Part shown: positions 35,377 through 43,909 of the stretch, piece after piece
Numbering within the stretch: the first letter of the stretch is position 1
How the letters are laid out: each line of letters opens with the position of its first letter
Origin: Microvirga sp. VF16
Lineage (GTDB): Bacteria > Pseudomonadota > Alphaproteobacteria > Rhizobiales > Beijerinckiaceae
Assembly (NCBI RefSeq): GCF_016864375.1
Contig: NZ_CP069356.1
Span: forward strand, 1-64,000
Length of the DNA stretch: 64,000 nucleotides
Reading direction: 5' to 3'
The notes under the pieces: generated by a model
The model's input: only the letters and a program-made list of their open reading frames with translations
What the model was told of the DNA's origin: nothing
Databases searched by the model: none
Position numbers and translations under genes: made by a program

Positions 35377-36002
35377 TGGGTTGGACCGTTGACGATATCG
35401 CCCGCGCCGTGGCGCGGGCGCAGGAGCGCATGGGCGGCCTGGAGCAGGAGCTCAACGAAGCGGATTCCCGTTTGGGCGATGGCGATACGGGCAGCATGCT
35501 GGCGCGAGTGGTTGAGCGCATGAGCGCAGCCGATCTGACGCAGGCGGCTGATGTCGGGGCGGCTCTTGGCATGCTCGCCCGCTCGACGCTCTCGGCAACA
35601 GGCTCAAGTCTGGGCACCCTGATTGCGACGGCGCTCATGACGATGTCCCGAAAGACCAAGGGCCAAACGGAGGTGGCCTGGACCGATCTGTCGGGCCTCT
35701 TGGCTGAAGCACGGGACGCGATGATTGCCCGGGGTGGAGCGCAGCTCGGCGACAAGACGGTGCTGGACGCACTCGACGCCGTGGCCTCTGCGATATCCGG
35801 TCAGGAAGAGAAGAGCGCTGTTGCCGCCAAGGCGCAGGCAGCAGCGCATGAAGCTCTGGACCAGTTTCGGTCTCAGCCGTGCCGTATCGGACGGGCGCGC
35901 ATGTTCCCCGAAAAGAGCGTGGGATCGGATGATCCCGGCATGCTGGCTTTCGTGCGGCTGACGGACGCGGTGACGGTCGCATCCAGTGCTGCGGTGCCTT
36001 GA
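35376..36002 (+). CDS. DhaL-like kinase subunit, ADP/ATP binding
   Basis: This 208-residue all-alpha protein matches the nucleotide-binding DhaL subunit. The Mg-binding aspartates lie in NEADSRLGDGDTGSML near residue 35, and TLSATGSSLGTLI plus GGAQLGDKTVLDAL match the phosphate-binding and second Asp blocks. It starts within the stop codon of the DhaK-like gene, so the two products should be made in equal amounts and form the kinase. It ends the operon that starts with the permease at 29575; an extragenic repeat follows. Confidence 0.87.
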   Translation: MGWTVDDIARAVARAQERMGGLEQELNEADSRLGDGDTGSMLARVVERMSAADLTQAADVGAALGMLARSTLSATGSSLGTLIATALMTMSRKTKGQTEVAWTDLSGLLAEARDAMIARGGAQLGDKTVLDALDAVASAISGQEEKSAVAAKAQAAAHEALDQFRSQPCRIGRARMFPEKSVGSDDPGMLAFVRLTDAVTVASSAAVP

Positions 36003-36017
36003 CGTGATCAAGTGAGA

Positions 36018-36067
36018 GAGCCTCGGATCCAAAAATTGGGGCCCACTTTGGGATCGATCCGATGCTC
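36018..36067. repeat. Degenerate extragenic palindromic repeat
   Basis: In the 100-bp gap between convergent genes, an imperfect inverted repeat pairs GAGCCTCGGATCC (from 36018) with GGATCGATCCGATGCTC (to 36067) around GGGGCCCACTTTGGG. The CGGATC...AGTGGG...GCATCGG elements match the copies at 24462-24484 and 47917-47970. The hairpin could also act as a bidirectional terminator. Confidence 0.55.
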
Positions 36068-36102
36068 CCTCCCTTCATGAGCGCATCGTGTCGCGCGACG
36101 CG

Positions 36103-37191
36103 CTACCGTGCCGCGCGCTTGCGTCGCGTCCGGTGTGGCTTTTCCTGCCCCATAGGCGGTGGCGCTGTCGTATCCCGCACCTTGATATTGACTGGAAGAA
36201 TGACCGACTGGAGTGTGGTTTCCCGCCCTCCCGCCAGGCGTTCAAGGAGCATCGCCGCTGCCGCCATGCCGATTTCCCGTTTGGGCTGACTGATGGTCGT
36301 CAGACCCTGCATCGACAGGGAGCGGGGGAGCTGGTCGCTGAAACTGAGCACATCGTCGAATCCTGTGACGGATAGGTCTCGAGGTACGGAGAGACCGCGG
36401 CTCTGAGCCTCTTCGATCATTCCGAGTGCGGAAAAATCGTTGGCTGCCATGATTGCCGTCGGCCGGTCGGAGAGCCGAGACATCTTACGGACAGCCTCCC
36501 TGCCGCACTCGATGGTGTAATCGCCTGGAAAGACCCATTCAGGCCTGACGGCAAGACCATGGCGTTGCAGCGCGACCGAGAACTGCGACAGACGCTCGCG
36601 GGAGGTGGATGAACTTTCAGTACCTGTGATGTAGCCGATCTTTGTATGTCCAATGCCTGCCAAATGGTCCACGAGAAGGTCGATAGCCTGGATATTGTCC
36701 GGTCCGACATAATCCGCAGTCTCGAAAGGGCGGCGATTGACGAAGACGCAGGGCGGGCCACCGGCCAGAAGATCTCTGATTGCTGGCGTTTCCAGCGATT
36801 GAGACACCAGGATCAGGCCATCCACATGCCGGTCAATCAAGGAGCTTGCCAGCGCAATCTGCTTTTGGGGGCTCTCATCCGTGTTGCATAAAAGAATCGT
36901 GTGTCCCTTGGCGCTGAGAACGTCGTCGATCCCCTTTACGATTTGGGGAAAAATCGGGTTCGTGATGTCCGCGATCAGGACACCCACCGAGGCGGAGCGC
37001 TGTGTGCGAAGGGCTCTTGCAAGAGCAGATGTGCGATAGCCAATCTTTCTGGCAGTCTTCTGAATGAGAAGCCGCTTCTCATTCTCGACATAGCCCTTTC
37101 CCGACAAGGCCCGGGCCACGGTTGCCCGTGACAAGCCACAGGCTTGAGCGACATCCGCGATTGTAGGCCTCTTAGGCATCGAAGTTGTCAT
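36103..37191 (-). CDS. LacI family transcriptional regulator
   Basis: This repressor of about 362 residues has the helix-turn-helix PTIADVAQACGLSRATVARALSGK and a sensor domain beginning VGVLIADITNPIFPQIVKGIDD. Its recognition helix (RATVARAL) differs from the STVSNAL helix of the other LacI proteins here, so it should read a different operator. Its promoter region lacks AAACGTTT boxes but has AATCGT/ACGATT arms and TATGAGATCGAT repeats. In-frame starts at 37218, 37203, 37191 and 37179 are possible; AAGAG precedes 37191. It is divergent from the IpdAB-like operon at 37446. Confidence 0.9.
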   Translation of the reverse strand: MTTSMPKRPTIADVAQACGLSRATVARALSGKGYVENEKRLLIQKTARKIGYRTSALARALRTQRSASVGVLIADITNPIFPQIVKGIDDVLSAKGHTILLCNTDESPQKQIALASSLIDRHVDGLILVSQSLETPAIRDLLAGGPPCVFVNRRPFETADYVGPDNIQAIDLLVDHLAGIGHTKIGYITGTESSSTSRERLSQFSVALQRHGLAVRPEWVFPGDYTIECGREAVRKMSRLSDRPTAIMAANDFSALGMIEEAQSRGLSVPRDLSVTGFDDVLSFSDQLPRSLSMQGLTTISQPKREIGMAAAAMLLERLAGGRETTLQSVILPVNIKVRDTTAPPPMGQEKPHRTRRKRAAR

Positions 37192-37269
37192 TTCGGAACT
37201 CTTCATCGACATCGGCAAGGCTCTCTATGGCTCCCGATAGGTAATCACCTTCGGGGGAGACGTCCATCA

Positions 37270-37342
37270 AATCGTCTAAAGATCCAAGTAAAACGATTGA
37301 CAACGGCGGAAGCTTATGAGATCGATTCCATATGAGATCGAT
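37270..37342. promoter_or_regulatory. Candidate divergent promoter/operator region
   Basis: The 254-bp space between the LacI gene and the operon at 37446 holds inverted arms AATCGT (37270-37275) and ACGATT (37293-37298), a -35-like TTGACA at 37297-37302, and two direct copies of TATGAGATCGAT (37315-37326 and 37331-37342) spaced 16 bp. I could not assign a matching -10. These sites probably serve the divergent RATVARAL-type LacI protein. Confidence 0.55.
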
Positions 37343-37445
37343 ATCACATGGATGTATATCCAATCGATCGGCGCCCTGAAAGGGCGATGCTTGGCTGAAG
37401 GCAGACCGTCAGTGTCGCCACGCCTCAACGGGAGGAGAACTCGTC

Positions 37446-38345
37446 TTGGGTCGAACGTCCAAGTTATGTTCGCTGTCCGATGCTGTGTCCGCAATTGCAG
37501 ACGGTGACCGCATCGCGTTTGGCGGTTTCGCCGTCTATCAGCGCCCCATCGCATTCGTGCATGAGCTGATACGTCAGAAACGACGTGATCTGACCATCGT
37601 AGGCGTCGTCAATGCTAATGAGACGGATCTGCTCGTCGGTGCAGGTTGCGTTCGTCGGATCGAGACGTCCTATGTCGGTCTTGAGAATTACGGACTCGCC
37701 CGCAACTTTCGCCGCGCGGCCGAGGCCGGGGAGATAGAGGTCGTCGATTATCCTGAACTGATAGCCTGGGATCGGTTCCGCGCCAGTCAGGAGAACCTGC
37801 CTTTCTGGCCCTGCACCTTCCTCGGTGGAAGCGATGTGGCTCGGCTCAATCCGGATATCGTGCCGTTCACGTGTCCAGTCACAGGCAAGCAGCTTTGGGC
37901 TGTTCCGCCAGCCCGGCCGGATGTCGTGGTGGTCCACGCGATCATGGGTGACGAATACGGTAACGTCGCTTTTCCGGCCCGACGCCTCCTGCCTCAAAGC
38001 GTCGATGTCACTCATACGCGCTCCTGCGACAGAGTGATCGTGACGGTCGAGCGCATCGTCAGCACGGAAGAGATCAAGAAGCACCCTGAGTTGACTGAAA
38101 TCCCATCATTTCGGACCACGCATATCGTCGAGGTTCCTTATGGCGCTCATCCCACGGCAGTGCTCGGGATCTACCAGGCCGATGACAAGCATTTTCGGGC
38201 CTATGCCGAAGCCGGCTCGACGCAGGAAATCTTCGATTCCTATCTCGCTGAGTATGTATACGGTACCAAGGATCATCATGAGTACCTTGAGCGGATCGGC
38301 CTGCGGCGTCTGATTGCCCTGCGCAACGTGGAGCTGCCCTCATGA
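37446..38345 (+). CDS. IpdA-like CoA-transferase-fold subunit A
   Basis: This 299-residue alpha subunit is closely related to the product at 21291 (RIAFGGFAVYQRPIAFVHELIRQ; SYVGLENYGLARNFRR). Residue 104 is Glu in VDYPELIAW, the counterpart of IpdA Glu105. The gene starts with TTG, supported by GGGAGGAG about 8 bases upstream; no ATG gives the family N-terminus. It is first in the operon A-B-permease-binding protein-ATPase-A-B-CaiB, and its stop overlaps the B start (ATGA). I infer a C-C hydrolase subunit, although the standard label would be CoA-transferase. Confidence 0.87.
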   Translation: MGRTSKLCSLSDAVSAIADGDRIAFGGFAVYQRPIAFVHELIRQKRRDLTIVGVVNANETDLLVGAGCVRRIETSYVGLENYGLARNFRRAAEAGEIEVVDYPELIAWDRFRASQENLPFWPCTFLGGSDVARLNPDIVPFTCPVTGKQLWAVPPARPDVVVVHAIMGDEYGNVAFPARRLLPQSVDVTHTRSCDRVIVTVERIVSTEEIKKHPELTEIPSFRTTHIVEVPYGAHPTAVLGIYQADDKHFRAYAEAGSTQEIFDSYLAEYVYGTKDHHEYLERIGLRRLIALRNVELPS

Positions 38346-39166
38346 GCTCACCCCGTTTTACAGTCGAGGAGCTGCTCACCATTCGCCTCGCGGCGAGCTT
38401 CAAGGACGGTGAAGTTGGATTCACTGGACTTGCAACAGGCGGTGCCGCAGCTCTCTATGCAACGGCCATCCCTCTGGCCGCAATGCAGTTCGCCCGGTGC
38501 ACGCACGCACCCAATCTTACCATTCTGCTCGCCGGGTGGTCGATCAACCCGAACATGGCCGACCTCAAGGAATTGCCTGCTGCGGAATTCGAGTCCGGAC
38601 TCCAGGGGCTGGAATGCGAAGCTCAGATGATGAGCTATCCAGGTCACTACGCGGTTCGTCGCGGGGATGTGGATTTCGGCTTCGGTTCAGGCGTTCAGGT
38701 TGACAAGGAGGGCAATCTCAACAGCGTTTGCATCGGCGATTACAAGAAGCCGAAAGTCCGCCTTGTCGGCTCCATTCTTCTGCCGGAGCACCTAGCTCTG
38801 TTCGGTCGAGAATACATTATGATGCCGCACCATGAGGTGCGCAACTTTGTCGAGCGTGTCGATTATGTGTCCGGCGTCGGTTATCCGGGCGGCGCGGCGG
38901 GGCGACGAAGTCTCGGCCTTGAGATGGGAGGGCCGGAATGGATCGTCACTCCCAAATGTATCTTCGACTTCGACAAGATCGAAGGCCGGGCGAGGCTCAA
39001 GAGCCTTCATCCAGGAGTGAGCCTCGAAGAGGTGCGGCAAAGCACAGGCTTCGACATTTTTGAAAAGGATCCTGAGCGTACGCCTGAACCGACGAACGAG
39101 GAGCTGGAAATTCTGCGGCGCGTGGTCGATCCAAGGAGCATGCTCATTCCGCATCCCAACCAATAA
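38342..39166 (+). CDS. IpdB-like CoA-transferase-fold subunit B lacking the catalytic Glu
   Basis: This 274-residue beta subunit is a near relative of the product at 22190. THAPNLTILLAGWSINP shows Ala64 in place of the catalytic Glu. Shared blocks include FGREYIMMPHHEVRNFVERVDYVSGVGYPGG and TPKCIFDFDKIEGRARLKSLHPGVS. The start overlaps the A gene by 4 bases. The two pairs (21291/22190 and 37446/38342) are probably duplicates acting on related substrates from two different importers. Confidence 0.87.
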   Translation: MSSPRFTVEELLTIRLAASFKDGEVGFTGLATGGAAALYATAIPLAAMQFARCTHAPNLTILLAGWSINPNMADLKELPAAEFESGLQGLECEAQMMSYPGHYAVRRGDVDFGFGSGVQVDKEGNLNSVCIGDYKKPKVRLVGSILLPEHLALFGREYIMMPHHEVRNFVERVDYVSGVGYPGGAAGRRSLGLEMGGPEWIVTPKCIFDFDKIEGRARLKSLHPGVSLEEVRQSTGFDIFEKDPERTPEPTNEELEILRRVVDPRSMLIPHPNQ

Positions 39167-39195
39167 CCCGGTCTGTAAGGGGAGAAACATTCACA

Positions 39196-40200
39196 ATGTC
39201 ACAGGTAGATATCGGCAGCAGCTCTTCGGTTGGAACGGTGCAGGCTGCGGAGCAAGGTAGAGATTTTCGCTACTACCTGCTGCTCGCCTTGAAATACAGC
39301 CATGCGATTACCTTCATTATCCTGCTGACTGCTGCGACCATAGCCTCTCCGCACTTTCTGAATTCCACGAACATCCTCAATGTGGTGCGAGGGGCCAGCA
39401 TGGTCGGTGTGGTCAGCATTGGCATGACCATCGTCATTCTGGCGAGAGGTATCGACCTTTCCGCCGGGTCGCTCGTCGGAATCGCAGCGGTCACGGCAGC
39501 TGCACTGGCCTCCAATGGTTCGCCTACGGCGTGGGTGGTTGCTCTTCTGGCGACGACCGCTTTCGGAGCCATCAACGGCGTTCTCATCACACGTCTGAAC
39601 CTCCAGCCGTTCATTGCAACCCTTGCGATGATGATCTTCGCACGCGGGCTGATCTATCTCTATTCGGATGGCGGTGACGTGGCGGCGGAAGGAGCCGATA
39701 GCCTGTTCAAGCAGCTCGGGTCCGGTTATGTCGGTCCGGTGCCGGTGCCGGTCGTAATCTTCATCTCCGTATGGCTGCTCTTCGTCTATGTCATGAAGCA
39801 CACCAAGTGGGGACGCCACGTCTATGCAGTTGGCGCCAACGAGGAAGCTGCGCGGGTCTACGGCATTCCCGTCAACCGCATCAAGGTCCAGGTCTATGCA
39901 CTGTCAGGTTTCCTCGCAGGTTTGGCCGGGCTGATCCTTGTCAGCCGTATCAGCGTCGCCGAGCCCAATGCAGGCAATCTGTTCGAACTCGATGCGATCG
40001 CCGCGACCCTTATCGGCGGGACATCATTCGACGGCGGCGTCGGCGGCGTTGCCGGCACCATCCTTGGTGTTCTCATTCTCGCCATCATCACCAATCTTCT
40101 CAATCTGATGAGCGTATCGCCCTTCGTTCAGATGCTAGCGATGGGTCTCATCATCATCGTGGCCGTGGTGATCAGCGATCTCCGCAACAGGCAGCGATAG
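39196..40200 (+). CDS. Ribose-type ABC transporter permease
   Basis: This 334-residue RbsC-class permease has about ten membrane segments. SIGMTIVILARGIDLSAGSLVGIAAV near residue 80, VYGIPVNRIKVQVYALSGFLAGLAG and LIGGTSFDGGVGGVAGTILGV near 275 are the family blocks. The ATG is preceded by GGGGAGAAAC. It begins 30 bp after the IpdB-like gene and is followed by its binding-protein and ATPase genes, so the importer is embedded between two hydrolase-like pairs in one operon. Confidence 0.92.
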   Translation: MSQVDIGSSSSVGTVQAAEQGRDFRYYLLLALKYSHAITFIILLTAATIASPHFLNSTNILNVVRGASMVGVVSIGMTIVILARGIDLSAGSLVGIAAVTAAALASNGSPTAWVVALLATTAFGAINGVLITRLNLQPFIATLAMMIFARGLIYLYSDGGDVAAEGADSLFKQLGSGYVGPVPVPVVIFISVWLLFVYVMKHTKWGRHVYAVGANEEAARVYGIPVNRIKVQVYALSGFLAGLAGLILVSRISVAEPNAGNLFELDAIAATLIGGTSFDGGVGGVAGTILGVLILAIITNLLNLMSVSPFVQMLAMGLIIIVAVVISDLRNRQR

Positions 40201-40242
40201 GACCAATTGGACCAAGATCCGAAGAACCAGGAGGAAACAGGA

Positions 40243-41277
40243 ATGACCACCAAGAAGACCGATACGAGTTCCAGCCTGAGCCGCCGCAATCTCATTAAGG
40301 GTGGCTTGACCGCTTCGGCACTGGCTATGACCGGGTTCCCGTTCATTATCGGCAGCGCCAGTGCGAAAAGCCCCGTCGCAGGCAAGACCATCGGCTTTTC
40401 GCAATCCTATGCGACCGACGAGTGGCTGAAGGCTCAGCGCCAGGACGTTCTGGGCACGGCCGAAAAAATGGGCCTGAAGACCATCGTGACTGATGCTCGC
40501 GAGAGCCCGGCCCAGGAAATCCGCAATCTTGAGGATCTCGCGACGCGCGGTGTCGATCTCGTCATCATGATCACCTATTACGCGGAAGCGGTGCAGCCAG
40601 GCGTCAAGGCACTGAACGATGCTGGCATTCCGATCGTCGTCATGAGCTCAAGCCTCAAGGGCAATGTCAACTTCGATTGTCATCTCGCCGCCGATACACT
40701 CGGAACGGCTCGCAAGGCCGGCCAGTACTATGTCGATCAACTGAAGGGCCAGGGCAATGTCGTGCAGATCGAAGGAAAACCCGGATCAGTTGTGAATCAG
40801 GAGCGCGGTCGAGGCTGGCGGGAGGTCATCAATGCCAATTCCGGTATCAAGGTCGTCTCGCAGGGCATTGCGAACTACAGCCGCGCGGAAGCATTGCAGG
40901 TCATGCAGGACTTTCTGCAGGCCCAGAAGGATATCGATGCGGTGTACTGCCATAACGACAATATGGCCAAGGGCGCACTCCAGGCGATCGCGGAGGCCGG
41001 CCGTAAGAATGAGATGTTCATCACCGGCTTTGACGGCATCGCTCCTGAAACGCTCGAAATGATCGCTAACGGCGACCTGCGCGGAACCTTCGTCTATCCG
41101 ACATTCGGTGGTGAAGCCGTCGAGGTCGCTTCTCGCATCCTTCAGGGGCAGAAGGTTCCTAAGGAACTGGTCTTCCCATCGCCGATGATCACCAAAGAGA
41201 ATGTAGCCGAGTTCTACGATGCCAGCACCAAAACGCGGCGCGTTCCGACGGTTGATCTGAAGGCACTGGGTCTCTGA
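40243..41277 (+). CDS. Ribose-type ABC transporter substrate-binding protein
   Basis: This 344-residue periplasmic binding protein has a twin-arginine signal (SLSRRNLIKGGLTASALAM, cleavage near SASA), unlike the Sec-type signals of the other two ribose-type binding proteins. The mature part opens KTIGFSQSYATDEWLKAQRQDVLG. YCHNDNMAKGALQAI and GFDGIAPETLEMI are class motifs. The ATG at 40243 follows GGAGGAAACAG. The C-terminus is about 25 residues longer than usual. The ligand is unknown and probably a hydroxylated small molecule. Confidence 0.9.
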   Translation: MTTKKTDTSSSLSRRNLIKGGLTASALAMTGFPFIIGSASAKSPVAGKTIGFSQSYATDEWLKAQRQDVLGTAEKMGLKTIVTDARESPAQEIRNLEDLATRGVDLVIMITYYAEAVQPGVKALNDAGIPIVVMSSSLKGNVNFDCHLAADTLGTARKAGQYYVDQLKGQGNVVQIEGKPGSVVNQERGRGWREVINANSGIKVVSQGIANYSRAEALQVMQDFLQAQKDIDAVYCHNDNMAKGALQAIAEAGRKNEMFITGFDGIAPETLEMIANGDLRGTFVYPTFGGEAVEVASRILQGQKVPKELVFPSPMITKENVAEFYDASTKTRRVPTVDLKALGL

Positions 41278-41287
41278 CGAACTCGGT

Positions 41288-41306
41288 GAGCGCACTGACT
41301 GCGCTC
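41288..41306 (+). terminator. Intercistronic hairpin after the binding-protein gene
   Basis: A 7-bp stem (GAGCGCA / TGCGCTC) with a 5-base loop lies 11 bp after the binding-protein stop. It has no U-tract, and it occupies the same place as the hairpins at 20111 and 31588. Confidence 0.5.
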
Positions 41307-41340
41307 CCCATCCTGACTCTTCTGCTCGATGGAGTATTCG

Positions 41341-42162
41341 ATGCAACATGTCGTTCAGGCGCAAGCCAGCGCACTTCAGGGTGCTTCCGCTGCTTCTGGA
41401 GGCCCGATGATCTCGATCCGTGGCCTCTCGAAATCCTATGGGGGGCACAAGGCGAATGACAACGTCAGCCTCGATATCTTCCCCAATGAGGTGATCGCCC
41501 TGGTCGGCGACAACGGGGCCGGAAAGTCGACCTTCATCAAGATGATCTCTGGCGTGGTGCGCCCGACATCCGGATCGATTTCGATCGAGGGTGCGAAGGT
41601 CGAGATGACGAGCCCCAACGATGCCCGGGCCAACGGCATCGAGACGCTGCATCAAAACCTCTCGCTGGTTGATGTCTTCAACGTCCAGGAGAACATCTTC
41701 ATGGGCAGGGAACTCCAGCGGCGCGTCTTCGGTATGGTGCCCTCACTGGATCATGCGGAGATGCGCCGTCGCACAGTGGAACTCTTCAAGCAACTCGGAC
41801 TGAAGACACCCGATCTCAATAAGGCGGTTCGGGCTCTCTCGGGGGGACAGCGCCAAGCGGTCGGGATTGCGAGGCTTCTGCTTGAGAGCGACCTGAAGCT
41901 CATCATCATGGATGAGCCGATGGCGGCGCTCGGGGTGGAGGAGTCGCGGCTCGTTGTCGAGCTCATCATGCGTCTGCGCGAGCGCGGCTACAGTGTTCTG
42001 ATCATCAGCCACAACCTCGATCATGTCTTCCAGGTGGCGGATCGCATCGCAGTCATGAAGAACGGCCGCATGGTGGGTGCCGTCGAGCGTGACAAGGTTG
42101 AGCATGATGACGTCGTTTCAATGATCGTATGCGGAAGGATGCTGGAAAAGCTCGTCAGCTAG
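41341..42162 (+). CDS. Ribose/fructose-type ABC transporter ATP-binding protein
   Basis: This 273-residue single-domain ATPase has Walker A GDNGAGKST, Q-loop LHQNLSLVD, signature LSGGQRQ, Walker B LIIMDEPMAALGV and switch His in IISHNLDHVFQ. It carries about 20 extra N-terminal residues (Ala/Gln/Ser-rich) before the first strand. I chose the ATG at 41341, with GGAG six bases upstream, over the one at 41329. It serves the permease at 39196 and completes the third importer. Confidence 0.9.
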   Translation: MQHVVQAQASALQGASAASGGPMISIRGLSKSYGGHKANDNVSLDIFPNEVIALVGDNGAGKSTFIKMISGVVRPTSGSISIEGAKVEMTSPNDARANGIETLHQNLSLVDVFNVQENIFMGRELQRRVFGMVPSLDHAEMRRRTVELFKQLGLKTPDLNKAVRALSGGQRQAVGIARLLLESDLKLIIMDEPMAALGVEESRLVVELIMRLRERGYSVLIISHNLDHVFQVADRIAVMKNGRMVGAVERDKVEHDDVVSMIVCGRMLEKLVS

Positions 42163-42197
42163 GAAATAGGCAGGGAGCTGATCCGAAGGAAAGTAAG

Positions 42198-43094
42198 ATG
42201 AAGTCAAAGATAGTCAGTTTAAAGGATGCGGTCTCACGCATCGAGTCGGGATCGACCATTGCCGTGGGCGGATCACTCCTGCGCCGCCAACCCATGGCGA
42301 TCATCCATGAGATAATTCGGCAGGATATTCGTGACCTGACGCTTCTGACCTGGGCGACCACAATGGCCACCGATATGCTGGCGGGCGCTGGCGCGGTTCG
42401 GCGCTGGGAAGGAATTTATGCGGGCTTCTTCAGGCATGGGCTGGCGCCCAACTTTCGCCGTCAGGTCGAAGCCGGGCTCATCGAGACGCATGATTATTCC
42501 GAGTCCGCCACTGTCGCAAGATTCCGTGCTGCAGGCATGGGGATCAGCTTCCTGCCGATCAAATCCATGCTCGGGACCGGTATGGTTCGCAAAAGCCCGG
42601 ACCAGATCAAGGAGATCCGGTGCCCCTTTACGGGCGATACCTATCATGCGCTGGCGGCTGCGCACGCGGATTTCACGATCCTTCATGGCTATGTGGCTGA
42701 CGAGTACGGAAACGTGCAGTGGCCGATCGTGCGGGACAGCGATGATATCGACCAGATGATGGCGTCAGCCTCAAAGCGGCTGATCGTTACGGTCGAGAAG
42801 ATCGTGCCGCATTCCGAAATCCAGCGCCGTCCCGCATTGACCTATATTCCACATACCCTTGTCGAGGCGATCGTCGAGGCACCCTATGGTGCACACCCTT
42901 GTGCCTGCGACGGGTTTTACGACGAGGATGAGGCTGCGGTTAAGGACTATCTTGCAGCGGCAAAGACCCCTGAGGGGACGTCCCAGTACCTGGCTGATCA
43001 TGTTTTCTCTCGGCGGGACCATGCGGCTTACCTCGAAACATTTGGTGGTCGTGAGGCTTTGCGCGCGTTGAACGTCACGGGAGGCGCAGAATGA
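42198..43094 (+). CDS. IpdA-like CoA-transferase-fold subunit A
   Basis: This 298-residue alpha subunit (KIVSLKDAVSRIESGSTIAVGGSLLRRQ) carries Glu at residue 102 in THDYSESATVARFRAAGMGISFLP, aligned with IpdA Glu105. It is more distant from the 21291 and 37446 proteins than these are from each other. The ATG follows GAAGGAAAGTAAG, and the stop overlaps the partner B gene (ATGA). It is the second hydrolase-like pair in the same operon, which argues for two successive or substrate-specific C-C cleavages. Confidence 0.86.
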   Translation: MKSKIVSLKDAVSRIESGSTIAVGGSLLRRQPMAIIHEIIRQDIRDLTLLTWATTMATDMLAGAGAVRRWEGIYAGFFRHGLAPNFRRQVEAGLIETHDYSESATVARFRAAGMGISFLPIKSMLGTGMVRKSPDQIKEIRCPFTGDTYHALAAAHADFTILHGYVADEYGNVQWPIVRDSDDIDQMMASASKRLIVTVEKIVPHSEIQRRPALTYIPHTLVEAIVEAPYGAHPCACDGFYDEDEAAVKDYLAAAKTPEGTSQYLADHVFSRRDHAAYLETFGGREALRALNVTGGAE

Positions 43095-43909
43095 CCGGCA
43101 CGAAGGATTTCACGACAGAAGAATTGATGATCGCTGCGATCAGCCGTGAGTTGCGGGATGACGAACTGGGCTTTGTTGGTCTTGGTACCGCGGCGCGAGC
43201 GTTCACGCTTGCCGTAGGCATTCCAATCGCGGCGGCTCGGCTTGCTCAGATCAAGCATGCTCCGGGATTCAGCATTTATTGGGGGAATCTCCTGACGCCG
43301 AGTCTCGAGAAAATCCCGGATGCGCTTCTCCAGGATGCCTATACCCGCTGGCCGGCGGCTGCTTCTCCGGCCGATGTCGGATACAAGATCGACATGGTGA
43401 CGCGAGGCCGCTTCGATGTGTCGTTCGAATCGGCTCCGCAGGTCGATCGGTTCGGCAATCTGAACATCACCGAGATCGGAGGGGAGGGGGAACCAAAGAA
43501 GCGCCTTGTCGGCTGCTTGGCTCAAACGGAGCATTTGGCCTTCATCAAGCGTCCCATCATCGTCACCGACCTCAAGAAGCGGTCCTTCGTGGAGAAGGTC
43601 GATTTCATCACGAGTCTCGGCTACCTCGACGGCGGTGACTCGCGGGCAAGACTCGGGCTGCCTGGGCCAGGTCCCTACATGGTCGTCACCGACAAGGCCC
43701 TCTTTGATTTCCATCCTGAAACCAAGCACATGCGCCTCAAGTCGGTTCACCCCGGTATCACCCTCAACGAAGTGCTCGAGAATATGAGCTTCGAGCCGAT
43801 CGTCGAAGGAACGCCCAAGACGACGGAAGCTCCGACTGAGGAAGATGTCAGGCTGATCCGAGAAGTGATCGATCCCGAGGGCACGCTATTCTCGCCGAGG
43901 GCAGCATGA
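43091..43909 (+). CDS. IpdB-like CoA-transferase-fold subunit B lacking the catalytic Glu
   Basis: This 272-residue beta subunit reads KHAPGFSIYWGNLLTP where canonical enzymes have T-H-A-P-x(6)-E-S-G; Gly65 takes the Glu position. DVSFESAPQVDRFGNLNITEIGGEGEPKKRLVG and ITSLGYLDGGDSRARLGLPGPGP confirm the fold. It is clearly a different subtype from the B subunits at 22190 and 38342. The stop overlaps the CaiB start (ATGA), so A, B and the class III CoA-transferase are translationally coupled, which points to one pathway. Confidence 0.86.
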   Translation: MTGTKDFTTEELMIAAISRELRDDELGFVGLGTAARAFTLAVGIPIAAARLAQIKHAPGFSIYWGNLLTPSLEKIPDALLQDAYTRWPAAASPADVGYKIDMVTRGRFDVSFESAPQVDRFGNLNITEIGGEGEPKKRLVGCLAQTEHLAFIKRPIIVTDLKKRSFVEKVDFITSLGYLDGGDSRARLGLPGPGPYMVVTDKALFDFHPETKHMRLKSVHPGITLNEVLENMSFEPIVEGTPKTTEAPTEEDVRLIREVIDPEGTLFSPRAA

